This document shows, in pieces, positions 1 to 8,600 of a DNA stretch of 21,792 nt. The stretch is from Ministeria vibrans ATCC 50519 (lineage: Eukaryota; Opisthokonta; Filasterea): the NCBI GenBank assembly GCA_943704425.1, contig CALSCP010000837.1, positions 42,065 to 63,856 on the forward strand, in the 5' to 3' direction. The notes under the pieces are model-generated. The model saw only the letters and a list, made by a program, of their open reading frames with translations, made no database searches and was not told the DNA's origin. Positions within the stretch are counted from its first letter, which is position 1. Each line of letters begins with the position of its first letter. The position numbers and the translations under genes were made by a program.

Positions 1-106
1 TACACAGAATGAGTTTCATGAAGAGACACAGAATGAGTTTCATGAAGAGACACAGAATGAGTTTCATGAAGAGACACAGAATGAGTTTCATGAAGAGACA
101 CAGAAT
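1..106. repeat. 24-bp tandem repeat, 4.3 copies
   Basis: Four exact 24-bp units start at 3, 27, 51 and 75, each beginning CACAGAATGAG, with an 8-bp partial copy at 99-106. The array lies in the presumed last intron of the fusion gene and continues to, or near, the window edge. I see no coding potential in it that fits the SDR C-terminus. Confidence 0.95.
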
Positions 107-3100
107 ACGATCTGAGTGAATGACAACACAATGAAGGAGAGACATGGAACGCGAAAAGGAATAGTGAATGACAACACAATGAAGGAGAGACATAAAAGCG
201 AAAAGGAATACACATCTAGTGTGTGTGGTGTAAACACAAGTGGTACTATTTTATACCTGTTCCCGTTGTGTACGAGGATTCATCTGATGCCAAGTACACA
301 ACCAATTTCGCAATCTCAGTGGCTGTGCCCAATCGTCCCTACAAAAATACCATTCGTAGAAATTGGGCTTAGTCTGTTGGAAGTCTGTTGTTGACGTCTT
401 TTAGTGCGTACCATTTTCTGGCGACTGATAAAGTTGGCGCGTGCTTCATCTGGATTGGGCTGAGCATTGATGCGCCCTTGGAGCGACGGCGTATCAATCG
501 TGCCTAACACGCAAATACGTACAGAGAGAAAGAGAGGAGGGAGAAAGAAAAGAGAAAAAAGTAATGTGAGAGACAAAGGAAAAGACACACCACAGACTCA
601 ATCACATTGACACACTCGTTCACTTAAACTCACTTATATCACTCACATGAATACTAATTTATACTCACACAATTGAAGAAAATCATTCATTTTTTTCATA
701 CCGGGACAGATTGAGTTGACACGGACATTGTGCTGGACCACATCCGCTGCAGCAGCACGCGTCATGCCAATTACTGCAGCCTTGGATGCACCGTAGAGAA
801 AGCGGTTCTCAACACCTGGCACGGACAAACGCACAAGACGAGTGTGTGAGTCGCATTGAGTGAGTGGTGTGTGTGTGTGTCACGAGAGAGGAGTAAAATA
901 CATAAAAAAATACGGAAAGAGAAGTTTGTAGATCGACAGAATTCATGTCACAAACAACCCAAATCAAACATGATGGTTGCCATTCACAATGCAAAAAAGT
1001 GACGACACGCACACACATATACTTTGTGTTTCATTTGTTGTTGTTGTACCTTTGATGCTCGACGCAACCGACGCCATATTGATAATGGAGCCAGAGCGAC
1101 GTTCAATCATCCCGGGCAGGACACACTGCATGAGACGGAACATGGACTTGACATTGAGATTGAATGCAAAGTCAAACTCCTTCTCAGTCGCCTCAAGCAC
1201 TCCGCCATGGTGGACAAACCCAGCGCAGTTGAAGAGCACGTCAACGCCATCGGGCAGCGTTGCCATGACCGCCTTGACCGCATCACTGTCCAGCACATCC
1301 AATCGAGCAGTCGTCACACCTGAACATGCAATATGAGTATTAACAATGTTAACCACACACACACACATACACAACCTTTTTACGTACCATCTACATCGTC
1401 CAGCGACGCCAGTGCCTCCATGTTGATGTCGGTTGCAATCACGGTTGCGCCCTGTTCCGCCATGGCCACGGCCGCCGCCCGACCAATTCCTTGCCCGGCC
1501 GCCGTCACAAGCGCCGTTTTGCCCTCAAGACGCCCCACAACCACCGGCTCGCCCACCGACACGGTGATGGGATCGCCCGTCGCCGGTGTCACCGTGTACA
1601 CGCCCGACTTGCGTGGCTTAAACGTCGCCGACACACTACTGTTGTCGTCGCTCTTGACCACCTTGACCGGCGTCACCGCGTCTCCATTCGCATCCGTGAC
1701 CGTCACCTCAGGTGCATCGTCTCCCTCAACCGTCGTGGATCGCCCCGCATGGTCCACAAAGATGCCGGGAATGGTAACGGCGCGCTTGGCAAAGCACGGC
1801 TGAGCGGCCTCGCCGTCCAACTTGAGTGTCGGCTCGACTGCCTCCACCTGCACGTGCACCGGCTCACACAACTCGGCGCCGTCGCCGTTGGTGGCCGTCA
1901 CGACAAAGTCACCGCCGGCGTCGGGGGTGATCGTTGCCGTGTACGTGCCGTCGCCGTTGTCGTCGGCTGCCTCGCCATTCACCAACACCGTCTCACCACC
2001 GTCTGTCATGGGGTCACCCGCATTGCTCAGCGTCACCACGGCCTTGAGCGGACTTCCAGCAGTGCCCACCGAGGGCACATCAAGTGTCGCTGTTAGCTCA
2101 GCGTCCGCTACGGCCACCTCCACCGCATCTCCATCGCCCGCCGGCGTGAGAGTGTACGTGCCCGCACACACGGGAGTGAAAGCCACCGTCACACCACTGT
2201 GGTCGTCCAATTTTTTCACCACACACGGCACACTAGTGCCCGTCTCCGCCTCGGTAACTTCAACCACCAGCGGCTCGTCGCTCTCGTCCGTCCGTGGCTC
2301 GCCCTTTCCATCGACAAAGTGGCCCTGTACTACCACAGCGTGCTTGGCGACGCACGGTGACGCGCTCTCTGGGTCCAGCCTCAGACTTGCTGTTGCCGCA
2401 CTCACCTCCACATGGACCGCCTTGCACAGCCACTTGCCCTTCTTGTCCGACACGGTCACAACAAGCTCGCCGGGCGTCTCGGGCGTCAGAATTATCGAGT
2501 AGGTGCCGTCGTCGTTGTCGGTGGCTGGCGCATCGTTGACCGCGACCGTCTCACCGCCCTCGCTCATGGGGTCGCCCTCGTTGAGCAGCAGAATGTACGC
2601 CGTAATAGGCTCGCCCACGATCGCCGTGGTGGGCACGTCAATCTCGGCGGTGAGCAAGGGCTCGCCCACGTCCACTGTTGTGGCGTGCTGCGCGAGCGCC
2701 GTGCCCAGCACCACCGGCGTGACGGTGTACATGCCGGGCGCTGCCGGCGTGAATGTCCCATTGTCGGCAATGGGCACGTCGTTGCCGTTGGAATCGGTGA
2801 CGCGGTAGGAGCATTCGGCAGGGTCGGCTGCTTCGCCACCAGGCAATTGCCCGATGACATCGACAAAGACAGGTCGCTTGGCGATGTTGCCGTCTGTGTC
2901 GACGGTCGCCGTGGGCTCTGCGGGCGCCGCCTCCACCTTGGGCTCTGTGCCGTCCTTGAGACGCGCCTCAAGCTGACGGTAGCACGAGATGTACGTCATG
3001 GAGCTGAGCTCCTCGGGCGTGTCCGTGTCAAAGACGTCCGCATCGACCAGCATGGGCACGTCGAGGCGGTCGTGTGCCGTGTGGATGGCCGCGTCGTTGT

Positions 3101-3882
3101 TGGCGAAGCCTTGCGAGCGGTCGAGCGCATCCGGGTCGTCAATGAGGTCCCCAAGGCCCTTGAGCTGCGAGCAGTGGTTGACAATCTTGGAGAGGATGCG
3201 CCCGTCGCGCAGACACCCAAAGTTCTTGCATGGCTCCTGACTGACCTCCGCCATCCAGTCGAGTATCTCAGCGCGCGCCGATTTGCCGCCCTCGCCGTCG
3301 CCGCGGTTGATCGCATAGCGCAGAATGATGGTCCACATAAACCCGAGCGCGAGCTTGTTCTGTCCCGTGAGGAGAGCGTCCGGATCGACGTTGATGAACT
3401 TGAGACCTTCCGACTCAAAGAACCCCAACACAATCCCCAGATTTTCGAGCTTCTGCATCTTAAAGCGAGGGTTCTTCGCCATCTTCGTCAGAACCTTCTT
3501 GTTGCTGATCACCTCGGCGAGGTTTCCCAGCAGCAGGCCGTCCCCGATGTCTGTAGCGACAAACACAGCACGTCACAAAAGGTCTAAAAATAGATTGATC
3601 GCACGATCATCATTCGCACGTACCGTCATAGAGGTTCTTCATCTCCAGCATGCGGTCGAGGAGGTACTGGTTGGCCCATCGAGTGAACGTCTGCTTCTGA
3701 ATCGCCTCCCACTGCGCGCGTTTTCCCTTGAAGGAGAAAGGAAGGAGAAAGGTGAGAGATCGAGAGATCGGATAATAAGCGAGGGAGTCAAATCGCCGAC
3801 GAGGAGCGCAGAGGCAGGGCCCTTTGCTTCTTACAATAAAGTCCACCTGGTTCGTGATACTGGTGCGTGGTTCTTTGCTCAT
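1..3882 (-). CDS. CH-CH-filamin repeats fused to a BDH2-like SDR dehydrogenase (3' partial)
   Basis: My spliced model, read from high to low, has exons 3847-3882, 3624-3726, 1388-3550, 1050-1319, 702-815, 412-503 and 257-338. All junctions are GT-AG and phases match, giving 953 codons plus one base; the last exon lies off the left edge. Residues 16-130 are CH1 ([22 protein letters not shown]) and 138-244 are CH2, together a filamin-type actin-binding domain. Residues 266-715 hold five filamin-like Ig repeats ([24 protein letters not shown]). Residues 720 onward are an [11 protein letters not shown] (729-736), Asp754 for NAD, NCAG, Ser851, Tyr865 and Lys869. Its sequence follows human BDH2/DHRS6 closely ([33 protein letters not shown]). 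No Met lies between the last Ig repeat and the Rossmann motif, so the SDR cannot start on its own. The start is ambiguous: an in-frame ATG 13 codons upstream (3919-3921) is possible. Intron 3727-3846 (GTGGAC donor, 120 bp) is open in frame, so its retention would add 40 residues. I infer an actin-bound NAD-dependent oxidoreductase; the substrate is unknown. Confidence 0.85.
116..210. repeat. 48/47-bp tandem duplication
   Basis: Two adjacent copies, 116-163 and 164-210, each begin GTGAATGACAACACAATG and end AAAAGGAATA. They differ by a few bases and one indel near the middle. They lie beside, and are unrelated to, the 24-bp array, in the same presumed intron. Confidence 0.93.
257..1319 (-). 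other. SDR part of the fusion gene, four short exons
   Basis: Exons 1050-1319, 702-815, 412-503 and 257-338 encode residues 768-953. They are separated from each other by introns 816-1049 (234 bp), 504-701 (198 bp) and 339-411 (73 bp), and from the fusion exon by intron 1320-1387 (68 bp). Joining them restores an unbroken SDR core: NCAGFVHHG, catalytic Ser851, YGASK (865-869), PGTIDTP and [20 protein letters not shown]. Arg862 lies three residues before the catalytic Tyr, as in human BDH2, where I recall that Arg and two later ones contacting the carboxylate substrate. Equivalent later arginines are present in QGRI and SRQKMGR. The expected C-terminal IDGGW segment is not found in 1-256, so the final exon is presumed outside the window. 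If the intron opened by CAG|GTATAA were retained, translation would stop four codons later and lose that segment. Confidence 0.85.
866..880. repeat. (GT)n microsatellite in intron 816-1049
   Basis: A short GT run lies inside the 234-bp intron of the fusion gene, flanked by GAGTGAGTG and CACGAGAGAG. The rest of the intron is low-complexity and AT-rich. Confidence 0.8.
1351..1375. repeat. (AC)n microsatellite in intron 1320-1387
   Basis: A CA-rich run fills over a third of this 68-bp intron. On the coding strand it is a TG-rich tract between the GTACGT donor and the TTCAG acceptor. Confidence 0.8.
1388..3550 (-). other. Fusion exon: CH1 remainder, CH2, five filamin repeats, start of the SDR
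   Basis: This 2163-bp exon encodes protein residues 48-767. Repeat boundaries are about 266-341 (A1, diverged), 345-430 (B1), 432-529 (A2), 530-616 (B2) and 617-715 (A3). A2 and A3 share a Pro-Cys, an AKxAV strand, a GxFVDxxG turn and a KxDDxS turn. B1 and B2 share GDPM, GGETV and DGTY motifs and end in VHVxV. The SDR begins five residues after A3 with [18 protein letters not shown], and its first beta-alpha-beta unit is still in this exon. The filamin/SDR junction is therefore inside an exon, not at an intron. Confidence 0.85.
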
Positions 3883-4079
3883 ATTGATTAAAGTTGTTAG
3901 AAAAAACTGAAACTGAAACAATAATTTTTTAAATTAATCTGATTTGTTTTTCGACTCCGGCCTGACTCACTGATCGGCTGCATCAAGTCATCAACACAAG
4001 TGATTATTGATGAACTGATGATCAAGAATCTATATTCATAAATATTACACTATGGTATCAATATAATTATTATGGTACA
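3883..4079. other. Intergenic gap between SDR stop and fusion-gene start
   Basis: This gap of 197 AT-rich bases must contain the 3' end of the 4080-5228 SDR gene and the promoter of the fusion gene. On the minus strand an AT-rich element (TTAATTTAAAAAATTATTG) lies about 45-65 bases before the chosen ATG and is followed by TTTCAGTTTCAG. I see no exact AATAAA signal on the minus strand after the SDR stop. If the upstream ATG is used, 3883-3921 is coding. Confidence 0.6.
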
Positions 4080-5228
4080 TTAGGAACGAAGAGAGCCACG
4101 GACACCATCATGGGTGGTGGTCGAGCCCATGGCGATAATGCGGTCGTAGAGGGCACAGGGGAGTAGTCGTGCCAGAGCCATGGCACAGTGCTCCATGACA
4201 AAGGGGAAGCCATAGTGTGCAGTGCCATGGGCCACCGCAGACAGAACTGCTTCGGCTGCCTCAACTCCACTAAAATTGGGTTGGTCAGATTGCTCCACAC
4301 ACATACACACACACATACATACATACGCGCGCACTCTCTCATCTCTCTTTCTCTCCCTCTCATTCCCTGTGCACCACTCTCACCTGATCACGAGGGGTCG
4401 GGGCAGATGGAGTGCGTCCACGTCGAGTGCGGTTGTGTCGACAAAGCCAGGACACACGTCGCACACGGTGACGGGTGCATTGGCAATGCGCATCTCTATC
4501 CGAAGAGACTCAAGAAAGTTGCTGAAGCCCTAGGACGGAGACACACCCCCCCCCCCCCCAAAAAAAAAAAAAAAAACAAAGTACAGTCAACACAGGTAGC
4601 AAGCACACCAGCTCGCTCGCACACACGTACTGCCTTGCTTGCGCCGTACACACTGGCGCCCGGAAGCCCCCGATACCCCGCGAGACTCGACACGCCACAG
4701 ATAGTACCACCACGCGCAATCATGGCGGGCAGGACGGCGTGCACCGTGTGAATGGCGCCCACCAGGTTCGTTTCAAGCACTGCGTCAATGTCGGCATCCA
4801 GCAGACGCACTGTCGGCAGATTGTTCTGGTTGATGCCCGACACGTACACAAGGACGTCGACAGGCCCACGAGCGGCAACCATGTCGCCATACACGCTCTT
4901 TATGTCACCATTGACGCGCACATCGCAGCGGTGGCACCCGTGGTTCGCTCGTGAAGACTTCAGTTGTTTTGCGTACACCAAAAATCAACAACAAACGTTT
5001 TTTTTCCCTCTCCTCTCGCTTACTCTGTTCATATCAGCAACCAGCTCTTCTAAAAGATCCAACCTACGAGCAGTTGCACTCACCGTAGCACCGCGTCTGT
5101 GACGCACTATCGCGTCAGAGTCGCAGTTTAGGGTTTTTTCGACCTCACCTGGCAAGCAGACGAGCCACGTCGTTTCCAATGCCGCTACTTGCGCCGCACA
5201 CCCACACATGCTTTCCGCTCCACTTCAT
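4080..5228 (-). CDS. Classical short-chain dehydrogenase/reductase, five exons
   Basis: Exons are 5149-5228, 5024-5096, 4631-4957, 4384-4529 and 4080-4269. Phases match throughout and the stop is TAA at 4080-4082, giving 271 residues. The Rossmann motif is GASSGIG (12-18). Strand beta-2 ends in ATARR (34-38), whose basic residues favour NADPH. The tetrad is Asn115, Ser141 or Ser142, Tyr155 and Lys159 (YGASK). The usual NNAG after beta-4 is replaced by VSG. After the active site come CPGFVDT and a C-terminal FPFVMEH..LLPCALYDRI segment, a layout I associate with a bacterial-type SDR subgroup ending in LYDR. The substrate is not predictable. Intron 4958-5023 has a weak acceptor (CTGAAG), making that boundary the least certain. 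The frame is also open upstream to an ATG at 5400-5402, which would add 58 residues including a hydrophobic Phe/Tyr/Leu stretch, a possible membrane anchor. I prefer 5228 because the upstream sequence is AT-rich like the intergenic DNA and has no 3' splice site between about 5228 and 5310. Confidence 0.83.
4295..4363. repeat. (CA)n/(TACA)n and CT-rich tract in intron 4270-4383
   Basis: A run of CACACATA units passes into CTCTCTCATCTCTCTTTCTC, filling most of the 114-bp last intron of the SDR gene. In coding-strand terms the donor is ATCAG|GTGAGA and the acceptor is TTTTAG. Confidence 0.85.
4546..4576. repeat. C14-A17 double homopolymer in intron 4530-4630
   Basis: Fourteen C are followed directly by seventeen A on the plus strand. 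On the coding strand this is a T17-G14 tract ending about 15 bases before the TCCTAG acceptor, so it acts in part as the polypyrimidine tract. Lengths of such runs are often unreliable in assemblies. Confidence 0.9.
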
Positions 5229-5310
5229 ATCCAACGCGCAGTAGAACAATAAAAAAATATAACAATAGAAAAATAAATAGTTAATAGAGTCAAGCAATGT
5301 CAAACCAAAA

Positions 5311-5320
5311 CTATATATAA
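5311..5320 (-). promoter_or_regulatory. Possible TATA-like element for the SDR gene
   Basis: On the minus strand the sequence is TTATATATAG, about 85 bases upstream of the preferred SDR start at 5228. The position suits a core promoter with a short leader, but the surroundings are AT-rich, so a chance match is quite possible. Confidence 0.25.
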
Positions 5321-5392
5321 AACAAAGAGCAGCACAATACTTCCGCCGTAGCCCGTAGACTTCAAGACGAGAATGTCCCGAAAGAAGCCCAT
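5321..5392. repeat. Diverged direct repeat, copy A
   Basis: This aligns with copy B at 5467-5539, about 146 bp away. Conserved blocks are GCAGCA.AATA.T (plus strand), CGAGAATGT.CC and GCCCATA, with small indels between them. On the minus strand both copies read open in the same relative frame, with RRKYCAALCF here and RREYYAAVCF in copy B. Confidence 0.7.
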
Positions 5393-5466
5393 AGACCCAC
5401 AATAATAGAAATTACTCAAATCAGACCTCGTATTAGACACTCAATGTTAAAACAACAAGACAATTA

Positions 5467-5539
5467 CAAAACACACCGCAGCATAATATTCCCGACGTAC
5501 GCTTCTTCTACACGAGAATGTTCCACAAAAACGCCCATA
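5467..5539. repeat. Diverged direct repeat, copy B
   Basis: This is the partner of copy A (5321-5392), same orientation. On the minus strand its frame runs from an ATG near 5540 through RREYYAAVCF to a stop about 30 codons later. It may be a decayed exon copy or a duplicated promoter segment. Confidence 0.7.
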
Positions 5540-5610
5540 CATGGCTCAAGGTAATTCAAAGTAGAATTGAAATTAATTTGAAAATGATTAACATACCAAC
5601 TTTTACTTAA

Positions 5611-5668
5611 GTCTCACTCTCACTCTCTCATGACTTGCGTTACTACTCTCTCTCGCTCTCTCTCTGTC
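5611..5668. repeat. CT-rich simple-sequence tract
   Basis: CTCACTCTCACTCTCTC and TCTCTCTCGCTCTCTCTCTG flank a short non-repetitive stretch. On the coding strand this is a GA-rich tract just downstream of the giant gene's TGA, probably in its 3' UTR. Confidence 0.85.
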
Positions 5669-5685
5669 AATAATCAATAACACAC

Positions 5686-8600
5686 TCACAATCGAGACTC
5701 GCCGACCATGCTGTCGTCGTCCTCAAAACCATCGCCGTACACACTGCCCGGCAGAGGGTTGTCGAGGGTCGCGTCAGCCTTGATGCTCGGTCGGCGCGTC
5801 GTCGTGTGCGTGATGTGGTCACCGTCAACAAGCTCGCTTCTGGTGCGCACGGTCTCGGTTGTCTCAACCACCTCGATCGTGCCGTCGTCGAGCACACGCT
5901 CCTCAGTGTGCGTCTTCACTTGCACATCCTCGTCGCTGATCATCGAGTTGATGTCCGACGCACCAATGGCGTCCTCGGCACCCTCGACGCCCGCCTTGCG
6001 GCCGGCGCGGTGGAACGAGCCCGATGCAGCGGCAATGTCAAGAACAGCCGATTGACCTCCGGCCGCGCCAAGGCGACGCGCGCTCTGCGACGAGCCTGTG
6101 CGGCGCACGGCAGCGCGTGTCGAGCCCTCGGCCGACGAGACGCGTCCGTCCACAAGCGACGAGGCGCTCGAGTACGAGCGCAGCGACGTCGCCGACGCCT
6201 CATCCTGATCACTGTAAGCGGCAACTCCCGCCGGAACAATGCCTGCCGAGCCCACCAGACCCATGTTGCCATCAGCACTGGCGCTCGAGCCGTCCTTGGC
6301 GTACAGCGCACCTTGCGTCCAGCCGTCGCCCGAGCGCTGAGCCCAAGCAGCGGCGTCCTCCGAGCTGGCCCCCGCAGCGGCAGCCTCCTCGCGTGCGCTC
6401 TTGCGTCGGCGAGCCGCCACAAGAAGCACAATGAGCAGAAGCAGTGCAATAACTGCAACAATAACACCAATGACAAGACCGGCGCTGCTGCCGCTGGCCG
6501 AGCTCGCCGCACCAGTGTTGCCACCAGCCCCCACGTTGGTCGACTCGGCGCATGTGACACCGCCAAAACCAGCGACGCAGGCGCACGTGAACTCATCAAT
6601 GCCGTCGGTGCAGGTGCCACCGTTCTGGCACGGCTGCGACGCACACTCATCAATGTTGATGGTGCACAGCGAGCCGGTGATGCCCGCCACGCACTGGCAC
6701 GTGAAGCTGTTGGCGCCGTCAATGCACGTACCGTAGACGGCGTGGCACGGCTGCGAAGCGCACTCGTTGATATTGGTCTGGCAGTGGACACCGTTGAAGC
6801 CCGGAGCGCAGGTGCACGAGTACGAGGCGCCGTTGGACACGCAGGTACCGCCGTTCGAGCACGGGTTGGTGGAGCACTGGTTGACCGCCTTGGAGCAGGT
6901 GGTGCCCTCAAAGCCCGGAGCGCATGTGCACGTGTATGTGTTGGCACCGTCGACACAAGTGCCACCGTTCTGGCACGGCTGCGCAACGCAGTCGTCAATG
7001 TTCACCGAGCAGCGCACGCCGGCAAAACCCGGTGCACATGTGCACGTGTACTGGTTGAGACCGTCGACGCAAGTGGCGCCGTTCTGGCAGGCGTGTGCGC
7101 CACAGTCATCAACGTTGTTGGTGCAGTGGGCACCGTCGTAGCCATCGGCGCACGCGCACGAGTAGGCCGAGGCGCCGTTGACGCAGGTGGCGCCGTTGGC
7201 ACACGCAGTCACACCGTAGCAGAAGTCGGTCTGCGTGCAGTCGCTGCCCGTCTTGCCGTGGGGGCACTCACAGCTGAAGCTGCCAACCTTGTCGACGCAG
7301 TTGGAGCCAAGCGGGCAGGGCGACGAGGCACAGTCGTCGGCGTTGTTCTCGCAGAGAGAGCCGGACGAGCCAAAGGCACAGTGGCAGTAGTAGGCGGTGC
7401 CGCTGTGCGTGGACATGCATGAGCCGCCGTTTTGGCAGGGGTTGCTCGAGCACATGTCGACAACGGTGCAGGTCGTGCCGGTCCAGAGAGCATTGCATTC
7501 GCAGCGGAAGCCATTGACTTCGTCGTGGCAGGTGCCACCGTTCTCGCAGGGCGCCGACGCACACTCGTTGATGTTGGTCTGGCAGTGCTCACCGGTGAAG
7601 CCGGCGCGGCACGAGCAGCGGTAGGCGTTGACAAGGTCGACACAGTAGCCGCCGTTGAGGCAAGGGTACGACATGCACTCGTTGATGTCCGTCTCGCAGT
7701 TGGTGCCCGTGTAGCCAGCCTGGCACGAGCAAGTGAACGAGTTAATGCCGTCGTTGCAAGTGCCGTGGTGGTTGCACGGGTACGAGGCGCACTCGTTCGT
7801 GTTGGTCTGGCAGTTGACTCCCTCCCAGCCGGGCTGGCAGGTGCACGAGTAGGAGTTGACATGGTCGCTGCAGGCACCGCCGTTCTGGCAGGGCTGCGAC
7901 GCACACTCGTTGATGTCCGTCTGGCAGTGAGTACCCGTGTAGCCGTCCTGGCAGGCGCACGTGTAGCCATCAATGGCGTCGTGGCAGGTGCCCCAGTTAA
8001 GGCAGGGGAACGAGGCGCACTCGTCAATGTCAATCTGGCATTGGATGCCCTTCCAGCCACTCGGGCACACGCACGTCCACGAGGCAATACCGTCGACGCA
8101 GTAGCCGCCGTTGAGGCACGGGTTCGAGGCGCACTCGTCAATGTTATCCATGCAGAACTCGCCGGCGTAGCCGGGGCGGCACTCGCACGTGTACGAGTTG
8201 ACGTGGTCGTGGCAGGTAGCGCCATTCTTGCACGGGTACGAGGCGCACTCATTGATGTTGGTCTCACAGTGGATACCCTCAAAGCCGGGCGCACACGTGC
8301 ACGTGTAGCCGTTCACGCCATCGTAGCAATGACCCTGGTTGTGGCACGGGTTCGACGCGCACTCGTTAATGTTGGTCTCGCAGAGGACACCGCTAAAACC
8401 GGGGCGGCAGGTGCAGGTGAACGAGTTGACGTGGTCCACGCACGTGCCGTAGTTCTGGCACGGTGCCGACGAGCACTCGTTGATGTTCGTCTCGCAGTTG
8501 GCGCCCGTGTAGCCTGGCACACAGTTGCACGCGTAGCCATCGACATCGTCGACGCACGTGCCGTAGTTCTGGCACGGGTACGAGGCACACTCGTTGGTGT

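Larger units (their letters stand above)
5229..5685. other. Intergenic region between giant EGF gene and SDR gene
   Basis: These 457 mostly AT-rich bases cover the 3' end of the giant gene and the promoter side of the SDR gene. They hold a CT-rich simple tract (5611-5668), a diverged direct repeat (5321-5392 and 5467-5539) and a TATATATA-like element near 5311-5320. I found no tRNA and no clear AATAAA on the minus strand. If the SDR starts at its upstream ATG, 5229-5402 is coding. Confidence 0.6.

Noticed and set aside
1-210. A CRISPR-like array from the 24-bp and 48-bp repeats
   Set aside because: The units are directly adjacent without unique spacers, and the context is a eukaryotic intron; these are minisatellites.
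116-394. Plus-strand 92-codon frame across the tandem duplication
   Set aside because: It is made of the 48-bp repeat plus the antisense of an SDR exon; no independent gene is supported.
2412-3587. Plus-strand open frame of 391 codons opposite the CH/filamin exon
   Set aside because: It is Arg/Val/Gly/Leu-rich with no recognisable domain and is antisense to well-supported CH and filamin sequence.
3727-3846. Reading 3727-3846 as coding instead of an intron
   Set aside because: The frame is open, but the 40 residues do not fit a CH domain, while removing them joins TNQ to [17 protein letters not shown] as in other CH1 starts. The weak GTGGAC donor keeps some doubt.
5620-5691. A GTGAGT donor overlapping the TGA of the giant gene, with a GACAG acceptor near 5664
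   Set aside because: The would-be exon encodes only a GA-repeat peptide (Glu/Arg) and stops after about 15 codons. The TT|GT exon end also differs from the other junctions. The simple stop is preferred.
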